The notes under the pieces are model-generated. The model saw only the letters and a list, made by a program, of their open reading frames with translations. It did not search any database and had not been told where the DNA came from. This document shows positions 30,166 through 42,000 of a DNA stretch of 64,000 nt, one piece after another; position 1 is the stretch's first letter; each line of letters starts with the position of its first letter. Source of the stretch: Seminavis robusta. Lineage: Eukaryota > Bacillariophyta > Bacillariophyceae > Naviculales > Naviculaceae. Made by a program: the position numbers and the translations under genes. The stretch lies in contig CAICTM010000346.1 in NCBI GenBank assembly GCA_903772945.1, positions 1 through 64,000 of the forward strand, in the 5' to 3' direction.

Positions 30166-30704
30166 GGTGGATACTCGAAAACTCAACAAATGATTGCTTG
30201 GATATTGTTGAAGATAGATGCTGTGGGTGCTCTCGAGGGCTTCCTCGACGAAGAAGGGCGACCGTTGTCGTCTCTTCTCCTGGAAATGACGAATGAGAAA
30301 AGAAGTGGCTTTTTCTTCTTTGAACACGTCATCGGGCAATTGCCTCCAACGTTTTTTTGGCTCGAAGTTGAAGTCTGGCAACAACTACACAAACGTTTCC
30401 ACGAGATTGGGACCGTTCAGAAATAATTTTAGGTTCAGGGGTTCAGAAGTTTAGGCCTTCAACCCTGCCATAAGCGAAATAAATCTAAACTTCCGAACCA
30501 AAATTGACACTTTTCAGCTGGTCCAGAAATACCATTTGGTTTCGAGGTGTTGTGGTTGGAGGATGGTTACTTAGAGGATGACATGCGATCTTCTTCAGTT
30601 GACCACTACACAAACCTCCAGAGTCGGGTAAAAGGTCTGTATCTTGAAGATGCAACACAATTCGGTCTTCCCTCCTTTGTACAAAGCTCCGATTGTTGTT
30701 TGGA

Positions 30705-31892
30705 ATGGAGGGCAACGACTTCTGGGAACGGAGGAGGAGATTTCTCCTCCTTTCAGGTGCACTAGAGCTTCATCAGAGCAGCTTTGTCTCCAATTTGACA
30801 GAAGAGGGTCGCCAAAGGCGGCAGCGCTCCCTTCCAAGACCAGCCCTTCTTTTCCCTGCTGATTCGCCCTGGCAGAGACTTTATAGCTCTGGCAACAATC
30901 AAGCTCTGATAACCACTACTGGATTTGATCATCGTGCGTTCCATGAGCTGCTGAAATATTTCGAACCATGGTTCAACAGTCACAGTCCATGGACTGGCAG
31001 TCAGGATGGAACGACTTGTCGTCGATTGAAAAGACGTGGTCGTGCTGGTAGACGCCGCATTATCGATGCTCCAAAGTGTCTTGGCTTGGTGCTGACTTGG
31101 TACAGGTTTCGTGGGGGAGAGTACATTCTCCAGGGCTGGTTTGGTTTTACAGGCACACATGCCAACGTTTGGCTTCGATTTGGAAGACGCGGTCTCTTAT
31201 GTGTGCTTGGCAATCAGCCGTTCTGCAAAGTGCAAATTCCAGAAGATGCCAAGATCCAGCAGCTTTCAAATGCAATAGAAGCCAAGCATCCCCTGTTGAA
31301 GAACGTCTTCTGTGTTGCAGATGGATTGAAGCTGACCTTTCAACAATGCGAAGATTTGGACGAGCAATCCATGTATTACAATGGCTGGACGCACGACCAT
31401 TACATTACAAATCTGTTTGTTTTCAGCATCGATGGATTCATTATCCTGTATGTCATCAATGCCCCTGGCTCTATGCATGACTCCACTTTGGCCGAGTACG
31501 GAGGGGTATATGACAAATTACACGAAGTCTTCGAACGCACTGGTGGAAAGTGCTGTGTGGATAGTGCATTCACAACGATGTCGAATCCTTTCTTGATTAA
31601 ATCCTCTCAGAACATCACAACAGCAACCGATGCTATGGATCTGCTGATCCATGAACAGGCCACTTCTCTTCGACAATCGGCAGAATGGGGAATGCGTGCA
31701 ATGCAATCAGCATTTCCAAGGCTTAAGGATCGCATTCACTATGAAGAGAATGGCGAACGTATGGTCGTGCTGCAATTGTTGACTTTGTTGTACAATGCCC
31801 GTATTTCTCTTGTTGGATTGAACCAATTGCAGAACACATACGTTCCTTCTTGGAGCGTCGATGCAGCTTTCTACATTCAGGAACAAGAATAG
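30705..31892 (+). CDS. Harbinger transposase (DDE_Tnp_4 superfamily), 395 aa
   Basis: The first ATG of the frame is at 30705 (M-E-G-N-D-F-W). Catalytic landmarks: first Asp in C-V-A-D-G-L-K-L, second in N-A-P-G-S-M-H-D-S-T, a conserved C-C-V-D-S-A-F-T, and the Glu in R-Q-S-A-E-W-G-M-R, followed by F-P-R-L, all in the order and spacing of the family. An N-terminal Arg-rich stretch and a helix-turn-helix-like region (H-R-A-F-H-E-L-L) precede the catalytic core. The frame is open to the stop with no disruption, so the enzyme may be functional. It would cut and paste the element together with the Myb-like partner. Confidence 0.9.
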   Translation: MEGNDFWERRRRFLLLSGALELHQSSFVSNLTEEGRQRRQRSLPRPALLFPADSPWQRLYSSGNNQALITTTGFDHRAFHELLKYFEPWFNSHSPWTGSQDGTTCRRLKRRGRAGRRRIIDAPKCLGLVLTWYRFRGGEYILQGWFGFTGTHANVWLRFGRRGLLCVLGNQPFCKVQIPEDAKIQQLSNAIEAKHPLLKNVFCVADGLKLTFQQCEDLDEQSMYYNGWTHDHYITNLFVFSIDGFIILYVINAPGSMHDSTLAEYGGVYDKLHEVFERTGGKCCVDSAFTTMSNPFLIKSSQNITTATDAMDLLIHEQATSLRQSAEWGMRAMQSAFPRLKDRIHYEENGERMVVLQLLTLLYNARISLVGLNQLQNTYVPSWSVDAAFYIQEQE

Positions 31893-32059
31893 TAATCACT
31901 TTAGTCACACTTGTTTATTTTAGATTCTACCGTATGGTGTTGTTTGGCTTGTTGTTGTTGTTGTTCTTGTTCTCTTATCGTGTTGTTGTTCTTGGCTTGT
32001 TGTTGTTGTTCTTCTTCTTTCTTTTCTTCTTTTTCACAAATAGATGTTCTTGTGCAAGC

Positions 32060-33646
32060 TCAGAGCTTGCCAGTCGGGCCATACGGATCTACCAATTCCA
32101 CTTCGCCACCACTGCTGCTATCATCGTCGTCCTTCTTGGCAGGCATCTTTCCATCTTCCTGGTCGCTGTCAAGTAAGGTCTCCTTCTTTTTCTTCTTCTT
32201 TTTCTTCTTGAGAGCTCTCTTCTTCTTGTAGGCTGCAAGGCGTTTCTTGAAACGGCTGCCGCCACCGATGGAAGAATCGTCACTGCTGGTACTGGTATCA
32301 TCACTGCTGATTCCGGCACCCATGGGCATGCTAGCTGGTTGCGTCATATTGGGAATCTCCACCTTCTTCCCAGAAAGAGCAGAAGCTATAGCAGCAACTG
32401 TAGTAGCCATGACCATCATTCCTTGCATGTTCATCATCTCGCGACGCTTGTCACGCTTTGCCTGGGCCTTGTCCGATGCCTTGATTGCTTTCACGAATTC
32501 GTTCTTCCTGGCAGCCTTCCTGGTAGCCTTGGTGACACTGACAGCTTTGCTGTTGTCAGTTTTCTCACCAGAAGATGGAGCAGAGGAGGCAACTGTCTTC
32601 TCGAATGGGTCCGTAATGCCATCCTGCAAAGCAACCATCTGAGCTTTCTCTTTGATCTTCCAAGCAATTTGCTTCGCACGACGAATGGTGGGTGGCAAGT
32701 CAGGATCGCCAGTAGGTGCCTTAGAGGACATCCATTTGTTGAATTTGGCCCGTAAGTTCTGGGTTTCTCGATGACGATGAGAGGGGAAGTGGTTGTTGTA
32801 TTCGGCAGCAGCCTTCGCGTGTTCTTCCTTGCCAATTGGAAGAATCAACTCCCAAGCATCCAACAGAGCAGTGTCCTCTTCAGCTGTGAACCTCATGCCG
32901 CCACCATTGTTGTTGGCCTGTCGCTTGGTAGGAGCTTTCTTCTTCTTTGCAACTGAATTCGAAACAAGACCGGTGCTGGTTCTCTTTCCAGCGACCTTGG
33001 TACCGGTCTTCGGAGCCAAAAAACCAGCAGTGGCCTCTTTGGTAGGAGATGGCAAGGCTGGAGGACAGCTTCCGGGACGGGGAACAGTGCTGGCAGAGTT
33101 GTGATACTCGTCATAGTTCAACGTGTTGTCATAGAACAAAGTAGTAGCAAGACGACGTGCAGGCCTGGGAGCAGACAGTTCAGCTGGGGTAGGTGGCTGG
33201 GAAGGTGGTGTCTTGTACTTGTCCGGATTTTGAAAAGCGACAGCTCCAGCTCCACCAGGTGGCGGTGGTGGATCATCTCCAGCAGAATCTTGGGTACAAT
33301 ACTCGATAGTGGGATGTGCATCTTTTGCCTTCTTGCTGTTTTGTTTCTTCTGTTCTTCGGCAGCTCTCTTAGCATCGCGTTCCTTCCAGCACTGGTTCAT
33401 CGCATCCCACAGCTCCTTCTCATCAGAATCATACATCGTAATCGGGACTTCGGCAACGTTGATGTGTTCTCGAGGAACAGGGGCAAAGGCACTCTGCTTA
33501 TGAAAGGGCCTTGTATCAACCAATGGACGACGGTCAACAACAGTACCAGCAGCAGATGGGCGCACCAAAGAACCAGAGAAGTTCTGGCTGGACTTCTTCC
33601 TGCCCTTCTTCGCCTTTTCGTTTTCCTTTGGCTTCTCAGCTTGCAT
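32060..33646 (-). CDS. Harbinger Myb/SANT-like accessory protein, 528 aa
   Basis: A single frame from M-Q-A-E-K-P-K at 33646. A Myb/SANT-like DNA-binding domain lies at about 250-310: F-T-A-E-E-D-T-A-L-L-D-A-W, then H-R-E-T-Q-N-L-R-A-K-F-N-K-W, which matches the trihelix layout of Harbinger second proteins. Basic low-complexity stretches flank it, including a K-K-K-K-A-P-T-K-R patch before and a run of about ten Lys near residue 485 after; an acidic tail ends the protein. The known role in this superfamily is nuclear import of the transposase and binding to the subterminal DNA. Convergent with the transposase, 170 bp apart. Confidence 0.85.
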   Translation of the reverse strand: MQAEKPKENEKAKKGRKKSSQNFSGSLVRPSAAGTVVDRRPLVDTRPFHKQSAFAPVPREHINVAEVPITMYDSDEKELWDAMNQCWKERDAKRAAEEQKKQNSKKAKDAHPTIEYCTQDSAGDDPPPPPGGAGAVAFQNPDKYKTPPSQPPTPAELSAPRPARRLATTLFYDNTLNYDEYHNSASTVPRPGSCPPALPSPTKEATAGFLAPKTGTKVAGKRTSTGLVSNSVAKKKKAPTKRQANNNGGGMRFTAEEDTALLDAWELILPIGKEEHAKAAAEYNNHFPSHRHRETQNLRAKFNKWMSSKAPTGDPDLPPTIRRAKQIAWKIKEKAQMVALQDGITDPFEKTVASSAPSSGEKTDNSKAVSVTKATRKAARKNEFVKAIKASDKAQAKRDKRREMMNMQGMMVMATTVAAIASALSGKKVEIPNMTQPASMPMGAGISSDDTSTSSDDSSIGGGSRFKKRLAAYKKKRALKKKKKKKKKETLLDSDQEDGKMPAKKDDDDSSSGGEVELVDPYGPTGKL

Positions 33647-34294
33647 AATGGACGACCTGCAAGAAAGTGAGCCCAGAAATACTCACAGAAATGCTCTCAG
33701 ATATCTGCCAGAAATAACGATCTTCTTGACACCCAAAAGATCTTCGACGTATCCTTCGAAACGCAGCTGAACGCCATCAACAAGAAGCGAAATTTTGACA
33801 CCAACGCAGCTAAACAGATGAACAGCCAAGGTGCACCCTTTTTGATTGGTTTGGAGACAGTTGGTGCTGATGTGATGCTATCAAACATCTGTTGGGATGA
33901 AAGATTTCCTGACAACAAACACTTGTTGGTGAGGACACAGTGGTGCGCTGATCACAGATTCAGAAGGATCCGATCAAGAGGAAAAAGATATCCGAAAAAG
34001 CAAGATACCCCAAGATCCCACTATAGAAAAATTGAGTAGAAGATGTGGCAGTTTATTTGTGATCATTTTTTTGGTATTTAGATGCGATTTACTTAGGAGG
34101 GAGAAATGATCATAAATAAAATGCTCCAACCTCTCAACCAAAGGCGATACCTTCAGGGGTCTAGTTCGGAGGTTGAAGTTTGAGGTTCGGAAGCTCACTT
34201 TTTGTTTCGGTTTTCCACTGACAGTTATTTTACATATGCCCTAATGGCCTAAACCTCTGAACCCCTGAACCTAAACTTATTTCTGAACGGTCCC

Positions 34295-34954
34295 ATTACC
34301 ACCTGTTGCAGCAACCCCTCTGGCCGGCTACGCTGGTACCATCGTGTGCGGAAACTACCACAGCCGCCTTCGGCAGTAAAAAATGCATGAAGGTGGTATG
34401 AAGGCGTACTCTAGCTAGCTAGCAAGCTGGACAGCCATCGAGGAGCCCCGAGTGAGAAATTGCTCCGAGCGAAATTTGAAAAGAACGGCTAGCCACTACT
34501 AGTAGCTAGAGAAAGAATGACAAAGGGGATGCCATTCAAGTCCTTGCTTCTGAAGCGTGAATCTCACGCAAGCAGTATCTAACATATTCGATGAGTGATT
34601 CAGCACTCACACGGCAAGCTAAAGACCTGAAGAACCAGGCAAATTCGAAGGGAATTTCCAAGGAAAACATATACACCCCCGGCTGGGCTAAACAGGCAAA
34701 CCTGCGAAGAGCTGAAGAGCGTCATTTCAAAAGCATATTCAGGCCTGACTGGAAAGTTGATTGCATTATGATATCTTATGCGTGTTCTTGGCATGCGCAG
34801 CTATGAAACCGGTCCGTGGCTTGGGCAAATTGGAGATTCCTCTCCATCTTCTCTTTTTCTAGCTAGCCGTTTGTCGCGAGTCGCGAGCCCAATGCCATTC
34901 TTTGCGTATGCTCGAGTGTATTGTTGCTTTATTTCTTTTGCTTGGTAGAGGCTT
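34295..34954. other. intergenic between the Harbinger element and PTP6
   Basis: No gene supported. Begins with the right ATT of the Harbinger target site. CTAGCTAGCTAGC occurs near 34412. Confidence 0.35.
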
Positions 34955-35414
34955 TTAGTTTGTTTCCTCAATCATGTTGAGGTCCTTCAAAATGGTAAAT
35001 GCTTTCTCCTCTAGGCATTCAATCTTTTCATATTTCCCATTACTCAGCTTCATCATTTTTCGCTTGGGCATGGTTTCCTGGATCACCTTTGTGGGTTCGG
35101 CTTGGCTTGTCTCCTTGTTCGCGCCAAATACGTTCTTGATTACCTTCTTCACTTTGTCTCTCTTTCGCATTGGACCTGAAAGATCATTGAACAAAACACA
35201 AGTCAGTCAGCATGAAAATAAACAAAGTTGTGTCCCGAAAGGTGATTATCTCCATAACACACACAAAGAAACACTCACTTGTGGCGTTATCTTCGTCACC
35301 CTCCACACTGGCAAACAATGGAGTTGCCACCGCTGTTCGTGTGGGATGCACGAGGGGAGCAAACCCATGGACAGCTTGAATCAAAGCGACGAGAAAGAAA
35401 GCAAAGAACTTCAT
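34955..35414 (-). CDS. PTP6: small plastid-targeted protein with E-K-A-F box, 118 aa (2 exons)
   Basis: Model: complement(join(34955..35175, 35279..35414)), with a 103-nt GT-AG intron in phase 1. Exon 1 holds the signal peptide (I-Q-A-V-H-G|F-A-P-L) and a short transit region ending D-N-A-T. Exon 2 starts with a basic helix (R-K-R-D-K-V-K-K-V-I-K-N-V-F) like that of PTP5, and ends with the box L-E-E-K-A-F-T-I-L-K-D-L-N-M-I-E preceded by K-Y-E-K-I. Intron position and phase match PTP5, so the two are paralogues that have diverged in the linker. This is the shortest member and shows the minimal plan: presequence, basic helix, box. Function unknown. Confidence 0.8.
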
Positions 35415-35921
35415 TTTGGTTGGATCAATGGATTAATTTTAAAATTGGTACGGATGCAGACAATAACAAAATGACCTGTAATGGAGAAGCAGCTTTTGGT
35501 TGCACTGAACGTAAAATTCTTTCTCTCTGGTCGACAAAGCAATGCGTTTGCCGGTGGTGGGACGGGAACAACGCACCACTTTCGTGGTGTCCTTTCTTGG
35601 GTGGATCACGTCATCGGCCAGCAGAGCCGCTTGACAACGCAGATTTAATTCGTGACTCAAATTCAGTCATTCGGAACGTCAAAAGATCCGGAAGATCGGC
35701 CTTCAATTTCGTTTGTGCCTCTTGGAGCCATCAATCCGCAACTCGTCACCCCTTCAGAACCCGAGGGTGTGTGGCTTTGGGACCTCAGAGAAGTGTCATG
35801 TGTTGGTCTCATTTTAACCAAATCTTTCTTGTTATATTAGTCTAGAGAAGAGACAAGATCCTTCATCGATCGATCCATTTGACCAACTATCTATTCCAAC
35901 CCAACCCAACCCAACCCAACC
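35415..35921. promoter_or_regulatory. divergent spacer PTP6 / methyltransferase with AACCC repeat
   Basis: A 507-bp spacer between divergent starts. Its last 26 bases (35896-35921) are a CCAAC/AACCC pentamer repeat that runs directly up to the ATG of the methyltransferase, so it probably lies in that gene's 5' leader. Confidence 0.5.
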
Positions 35922-36674
35922 ATGCCAGTCAAGACGGACGAGAAGAAACAGCATTTCGATGACATTTATGTGGCTACCACTCCAGTTCCCTACAAGACGG
36001 AGATTTTGGACAAGCTCGAGTACATTTCCGACGATAACAATCGTCAAGTCTTTGATCGCTTGATTTTGCCGTGGGTTCAACAGCAGCAAGGAAAGTTGAA
36101 TTACGTCGATTTGTGTGCTTGTTTTGGAAACACCACCATGGCCACCGTCTGTGGAATGACCTACAAGCAAATTTGTGACAATTGGAAAGACGAAGATAGT
36201 TGCATGACCATTCAAGAAAAGCGTCGATTCGATTGCCACACCACGGCCATTGATATCTCTGCCAATGCCATGGCGTATTGTAAAAAGACGGGTCTCTTTG
36301 ATGAGGCCATTGTCGTCGATCTCAACGATTCCTCCTTGGAAGAAGAACAAAAGCAAGTCCAAGCGGCCATGGCCAATGCCGATATCTTTCTCAGTACCGC
36401 CGCGTTGGTGTATTTGGATTTGGAAACCATTGAACGAATCGTCCAGGCGTTTGCCAGCAAACCCACGGAAGGATACATGTTGGTCAACTTTTTGAATCCA
36501 TTCTCGCTGGAAAAGGCCGACGAAACCAAGCGCGTATTGGTCAAACACTTGGACTTTGTCGGGAGCATGGCTGCCAGGCATCGACGCATGTCACCCTTGG
36601 AACAGGAAAATTATCCGGGAGAAACCTGGGCATTGTTGGAACTATGGGTCTTGCGTCGCAAACCCAAGGCGTAA
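35922..36674 (+). CDS. SAM-dependent methyltransferase-like protein, 250 aa
   Basis: A Rossmann-type class I methyltransferase is suggested by motif I Y-V-D-L-C-A-C-F-G-N-T-T-M-A at about 62-75, the acidic strand-2 end A-I-D-I-S-A-N-A at about 108-115, and a Y-L-D-L-E-T-I helix after L-S-T-A-A-L-V. Motif I has Cys and Phe where most enzymes have Gly, so SAM binding is less certain than the fold. No signal peptide, so cytosolic or nuclear. The substrate cannot be told. The ATG follows the AACCC repeat directly. An orphan in this neighbourhood. Confidence 0.7.
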   Translation: MPVKTDEKKQHFDDIYVATTPVPYKTEILDKLEYISDDNNRQVFDRLILPWVQQQQGKLNYVDLCACFGNTTMATVCGMTYKQICDNWKDEDSCMTIQEKRRFDCHTTAIDISANAMAYCKKTGLFDEAIVVDLNDSSLEEEQKQVQAAMANADIFLSTAALVYLDLETIERIVQAFASKPTEGYMLVNFLNPFSLEKADETKRVLVKHLDFVGSMAARHRRMSPLEQENYPGETWALLELWVLRRKPKA

Positions 36675-37910
36675 ATCAACAAGACAAGAGGTTGTGCATC
36701 AAATAATAATATGGTCAGAAAAATTTCGAATGGCGCTACTAAGCTGGTTCTGCTGCATTCGATGGTGCGAGTAGCGAGGGTTTGCGGTCAATAAATAGAT
36801 AGATTTTCGAGTCCTGATCGATCTGCAGCAACTGGAAGAGACTAGACAAGTAACAGAAGATTAAAACATCCTGGTGCTGGCCTGAAGAACTCCCTTGATA
36901 CAACGCGGGCTGTGTACAGTCGGCCTATGCAACAATCAAAGATTTTATTAAATCTATAGGTTTGCAACAGCACAGGGTTTGTCAGCCAGCGCAGAACCCG
37001 CAACATCGAGTGATTGAAAAGGGGTTTAGAATGCTTCTGCTTCAGCACGCCCCAAGTAACCAGTGGCCCTGGGATCATAGAAGCAATGATCTTTCAAGTC
37101 TCCCCAGTGCTCACAAGCCTTCTCGCTCGGCTGCTGCTTACCATAGGCAATGGATTTTCAAGACGACGCATGCAGCTCATACGTATCAATTTTCGCCAAT
37201 GAACTTTGAAGCCATGCATGGAAGCATTGCAATACCGTAGTACTAGCCCCTGAAGTTCTCAGGTTCTTGAGAGGAGGACAGAGCTGGCCGCACCGGTGGC
37301 TACTTGAAAAATCCCGAGGGCGAAGTCGGCTCAGCAACAATGGACAAAAATGGTATCATGAGGATGCAACGACAGCCAGGACTCCAACCTCCCAAGGACT
37401 ACAAAGCCAGCATTGCGCTGTTTGAGTGCTTTTGAAGCAGCATTCTTTTGATTTGGAGATCCCAGGCTAACACCACAACAATGAAGTACGGTATGAATGA
37501 GTGCTCCGATAGCTAGTGGCTCCGTTCGCGCAGTAAGTTACCCCAGAGGCAGGGAACCCAACATCGAACACAGTTGTAGCCTGCACTACTCTAGCTAGCT
37601 AGATCTTCGCACACCGGATCCAGCCAGAGAGGAAGAAGCGGGGAGTAGCTACTAGTACCGTAGAACTTAATCTCCAGTCTCGACTCGGTGACTGGAATTG
37701 CCCACTGTAGGGGGGGAACCATCGCAGATGCATGGTTCTCGCGGTGTCGGTTATCATTACCACTTGTGTGTGTGTCCAAAAGCAAAAACTCCCTGTAGTT
37801 GGTGTTCTACTCTGTCGCCCACTGGATCCTGCAATAACATCTCGATTCATGAGTATGAGTCCCAAACCAGTCAAAGTCCAGTGGTCAAGTTAGACTAATA
37901 ATAATGACTA
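36675..37910. other. intergenic
   Basis: No gene supported over 1.2 kb. CTAGCTAGCTAGAT occurs near 37592. The end abuts the MITE. Confidence 0.35.
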
Positions 37911-38498
37911 CAGTCAACACTCACTAAAGTTCCACCCCCCAGCATTAAGAAAAAAACGGAACTTAGCTGAATTACGGAACTTTAGATCTTTGGAGCCCCA
38001 TATCGGCCCGTTCGTGGTCTTAGGACCCACTTGGGGTGGTTCCTGTCATATTCTATTGTTATTGGGGGTAAAAGGAACCAATCTTTCATAGGGTGGAACC
38101 ACGCCGCTTCTACATATAGTGTCTCTATTGTCGACTAGTTGTGTTACTACTAGCAAATGCTAGTAAAACGTGCTCTTTGGGCTTTGTGGCGTACCTGAGG
38201 GTGTCTGGCATGAAAGAGAAACTTGAACCAAATTTTCATATGTATAACTGAGATTCCTGGATGGTGGGGTCAGCACCAAGACTCTATCTAGTGGATTCAA
38301 TCTACGATTTGGGCCCAAAATAGGCAAAATGTGACTGTTTCTAACTGCCAGCCCAGCCTCAAACAGCCACAAAACCCATTCACCAGTCAGTCATGTTCAG
38401 TCATGAGAACTAGTGACTGAGGGGGGGCAGCCCTGAAAAAGTGGAACTTTGTAGAATAACGGAACTTAAAAAAACGGAACTTAAGTGAGTGTTGACTG
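37911..38498. mobile_element. Tc1/mariner-like MITE, 588 bp
   Basis: Ends are CAGTCAACACTCACT and its complement (AGTGAGTGTTGACTG), with the same AAGTTCC word following on both sides, and TA at 37909-37910 and 38499-38500, the target duplication of the Tc1/mariner group. AAGTTCCG words repeat several times inside each end. There is no coding sequence. A non-autonomous element. Confidence 0.85.
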
Positions 38499-39013
38499 TA
38501 ATAAACCAATAAATTCAGGACTGTCCTTTCAGATAAGCACAGAATAACCATTGAAGAGCAGAATCCAGTGGTTGGGTACGGTACACAGTAGAGAGTAGAG
38601 AGGGCGCTCGACGCAACTAAAATTGGCTTCTGCCTGTCACCCACCACTCAACAGCTCCACAACCCACCAACCACCGACCCACTGCCCACTGCTGGTCTTG
38701 ATATGACTTGGTTATCGGCAGGAGGAAAAAAGAAGGAGGGGGGGAGGGTGAGCGTCCTTCTGATATCGACTTTTATCCTGGCCACCTCACATGCCTCCAC
38801 GTGTAGTTTCACCATATCCGATCTTTAACTAGACTTGCGTCACATCGTGTCTCTTTCTTAGGTTTAACTCTACTTTGTATTGGATACCAATACCCCTGTT
38901 CCCAAATTTCGTACTTAGATAGTGAAATTTCCGTCCCCTAACCCTACCCAACGTCTGAACGATCCAATGACAAAATTCGAGTTCTTTCATTATCCACCGT
39001 GGAGGACACCACC
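38499..39013. other. upstream region of the DDE transposon gene
   Basis: No gene. It may contain the left end of the transposon whose transposase begins at 39014; no inverted repeat to the region beyond 43400 could be confirmed by eye. TAACCCTACCC near 38940 is a short telomere-like word. Confidence 0.3.
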
Positions 39014-42000
39014 ATGACGACTCGAAAACCAAAGCAACTGTCAGAGGCACAATGGCGCTTCGTCCATCGAACCCGCAAGGCCATTGACAGTGACCTTACC
39101 TTCTTTAAGCCACAGCATGGAAGGGATTGGAAGTGTCTTTCTCCAACCAAAGGTGGTCGATTTGACAGCATGATTTTGGACCAGCGTGGTGGAAAAAGCA
39201 CTGTGGAGCCATTTTACATCAAGCCAATCGCAGCATGGGTACCGCACATTCTAGTACCAAACCATGTTCCCCGCTGTCCTCACTGCAAGAAAAGGAACGC
39301 AGTGGATGTCAAGAAGACACGATGGGTGAATTGCCCCAAGGTGTTGTTCGGGGTATCAAGAATCCGCTATCTTGACACAGTGCTCTATCTTTGTACACGA
39401 TGTGGTAGACGTTTCGCTGGATACAACAAAGAATCCATGCAGCTGGACTGTTCCCTGTATTACGGCTATTTCACCTTCTTCCTTGGACATGGATTTGCGG
39501 TGGACGATGAACTCCATAGTTTGGTCATCGAGAGCTCCTACAAAGAGGCAACAGCAACAATTGCCAAAAAGCTACGACGAATGGCAATAACTGCGTATTA
39601 TGAGGATCACCAGCTCTATCTTACAGCAATCGGACTTGACAAGATCCGGCCAAAGAAAAAGCAGAAGACAATTCAAGATTTCGTTCCGGCTGCCCGGTCA
39701 CAAACCAGCCAGGAGCATCAACAGCTCCTCAACAACAAGAACAGAGCCATGGCCGAAGTACGCTCTAGCAGGACACGCGTCGAATCTGCCAGTAATCGAG
39801 CTTCAAGTGACTGGTCTTTTAAATCCATGTTATCATCCAAGGACAATCACAACCACCATGGAGGTCGCAATTTTCTGAGAGGCCTTGGTTCCACCAAAAT
39901 CCGCAGGTTGTTGGATGCAGGTATTGACAGCTGCTTCGAGTTGCTTGCAGCAGATCACCGGGACTATCCAGCAATAAAGCCTCTGAAATCTTGGAAGCGG
40001 ATTGTGGCAAATCATTATGACATTTTGAAGGACACAGTGAAAACGCGGAAGACTGAAGTTGAAGATGCCGTGGCTGTTTACAATTCAGCAGTGGATGTCT
40101 TGCTTGATTATGAGCGGGAACATGGTGAACCAGAGGAACAGGAAGCTGTCACAGCCGATCCTGAAACTCCAACTGGACCGGCAGCATTCTCCAAATTCGA
40201 AGACAAAATGGGATATAATGGGAGAGTCCTCTCAAAATATCGAATTGACAGCATGGTGATGAGTTACTTCAAGCACCGCAAGGATTTCCAGGATGCAAAG
40301 ATGAGAGGTTTAACAGCCACCCTCCTGAAGATTGACTTCAATTACAAGTTGGCGCAGAAGATCAGAGTGTGGACCAAGCAAGGATGCAGCTTCCAACCCT
40401 TCCAATGCATTGTGACTGTTCAGAATGAAGATGGTCTAACTGTGTTCTGGAAGGCTCTCAAGTTTTCAGAATCCTTCAGCGAGATCCAGGATGACTTGGT
40501 CCGTCTTCGAAACCGACTCAATAGGAACTGGCACGCCTCCAAGCAGCGACCTGAGAATTGCCCCATGGAACAGTCCATCAAGGTTGTCTATGTGGATAAC
40601 TGTTGTGGTGTCAAGAATATCCTTCGTGAGATCTTTGGTCAAGTTTTGATCCTTCTTGATCCTTTCCACTGGCTGAAGCGATGGAATGAGATGTTGGTTG
40701 ATCCGTCGTCTGTCCAGGCAGGTATCTTTAGGGGTCTGATGTCTCGTGCCATGTTTGTTGTTACTCAGGGTGAGTTTGAACGGGCAAAGGACAAGTTAAC
40801 TGACAAGCTGAAGAGAGAACCAACTGTGAAGGAAGTGTTGAAGGAGGGGAACTCGATAATTCCAGATCCAGCAACACTTAGGAGCAATGTGGAAGCGGTC
40901 CTCAGCTACATTCAATCCAAGGATACCCAGACCTACCAAGTGCTGGCTACCGGTCCAGCAGATGGCCCTCGCCCAAAGCTATTCTTGAAGCAATGGAAAA
41001 TGGCTGATGTTGTTAGGCGACAGCTGGTTCATGTGGACACCGGTTGTTTAAGCGACCCACCCACAGACCTAGTCGACATCTTTAGAAGGAATCCAAAGAC
41101 TGATACCACTTATGTCGCCAGAGGAACAAACACCAATGAGCGAGACAACTTGGATCTCGCTCTTTTACTGTTGGCGACCTATATTGGTAAGTGTGATTGA
41201 ACAGCATTCTGCTTCACCATTGACTGCTATGTATTAACCACCGACCTATTCTTTTTTGTAATCAGGAGTACACAGGGCTGAGCGAATTATGTCATGTTTC
41301 TTTGAGGAACGCAATGACAGGAAATCTGTTCTCCGGCTTGGAGCAACTGACTTTGGAATTCTGAATACAGAGAAGCTACTCCTTATCAACGCCTATGCTG
41401 TAAAGGTAGGCTTCAATGAGCCACCTTACGCATTGTCCGCTCCAAAGAAAAACAGTGTCACCGAATTCCTTGGTTTTTCTTATCAAGGAATCGAGACAAT
41501 CGATGTGTCCAATCCAGCTAATGGGGCTACTGATGGCTACGGGTCAGGTGATGATGCGGAAGAAGAAGCGATTACAAATGACGAGGAAGTGATCCCACAA
41601 TCAGAAGAAGAGATCCAGCGGGTTCTTGGTGGTGAATTGGGCGAGGACCTCGATATAGAGGTGTTCGCTACAGAAGAAGAATATTTGAATTCAATTAGAG
41701 ACTCGCAGAACAAACAAACTCGCCAGAGGACTGCTGCCGACCAAACAAGCGATGCTGCTCTTGCCAATGATCGATTGAACAAGGCACTCATTCAACAGGA
41801 ACTCGACAAGCTGCTACCAGTGGATAGTGCAGCTGAAAATACCCTTGAAGCGTTCAGGCGTCTCACCAACCATTGCGAGTGGATACCATTCCGGTCACCT
41901 GATAGCAGCACTGCCGCTACTGATATTGACAGAGAAGAAGCGGACCTTTTTGTGGAGTGGTCTCCTCGATACAATCGACATGCCACAACAGGCCCAACCA

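Larger units (their letters stand above)
30409..34294. mobile_element. PIF/Harbinger element, apparently complete, with 3-bp target duplication
   Basis: Terminal inverted repeats of about 46 bp start GGGACCGTTCAGAAATAA; the left (30409-) and right (ending 34294) differ at about two positions over that length. The trinucleotide ATT flanks both sides (30406-30408 and 34295-34297), which fits the 3-bp duplication of Harbinger elements. It carries the two expected genes: a DDE transposase on the plus strand and a Myb/SANT-like protein on the minus strand, convergent. The near-identical ends and open frames suggest a recent insertion. Confidence 0.92.

Noticed and set aside
35832-36581. 249-codon minus-strand frame
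   Set aside because: Antisense of the methyltransferase, whose motif I and AACCC leader support the plus strand.
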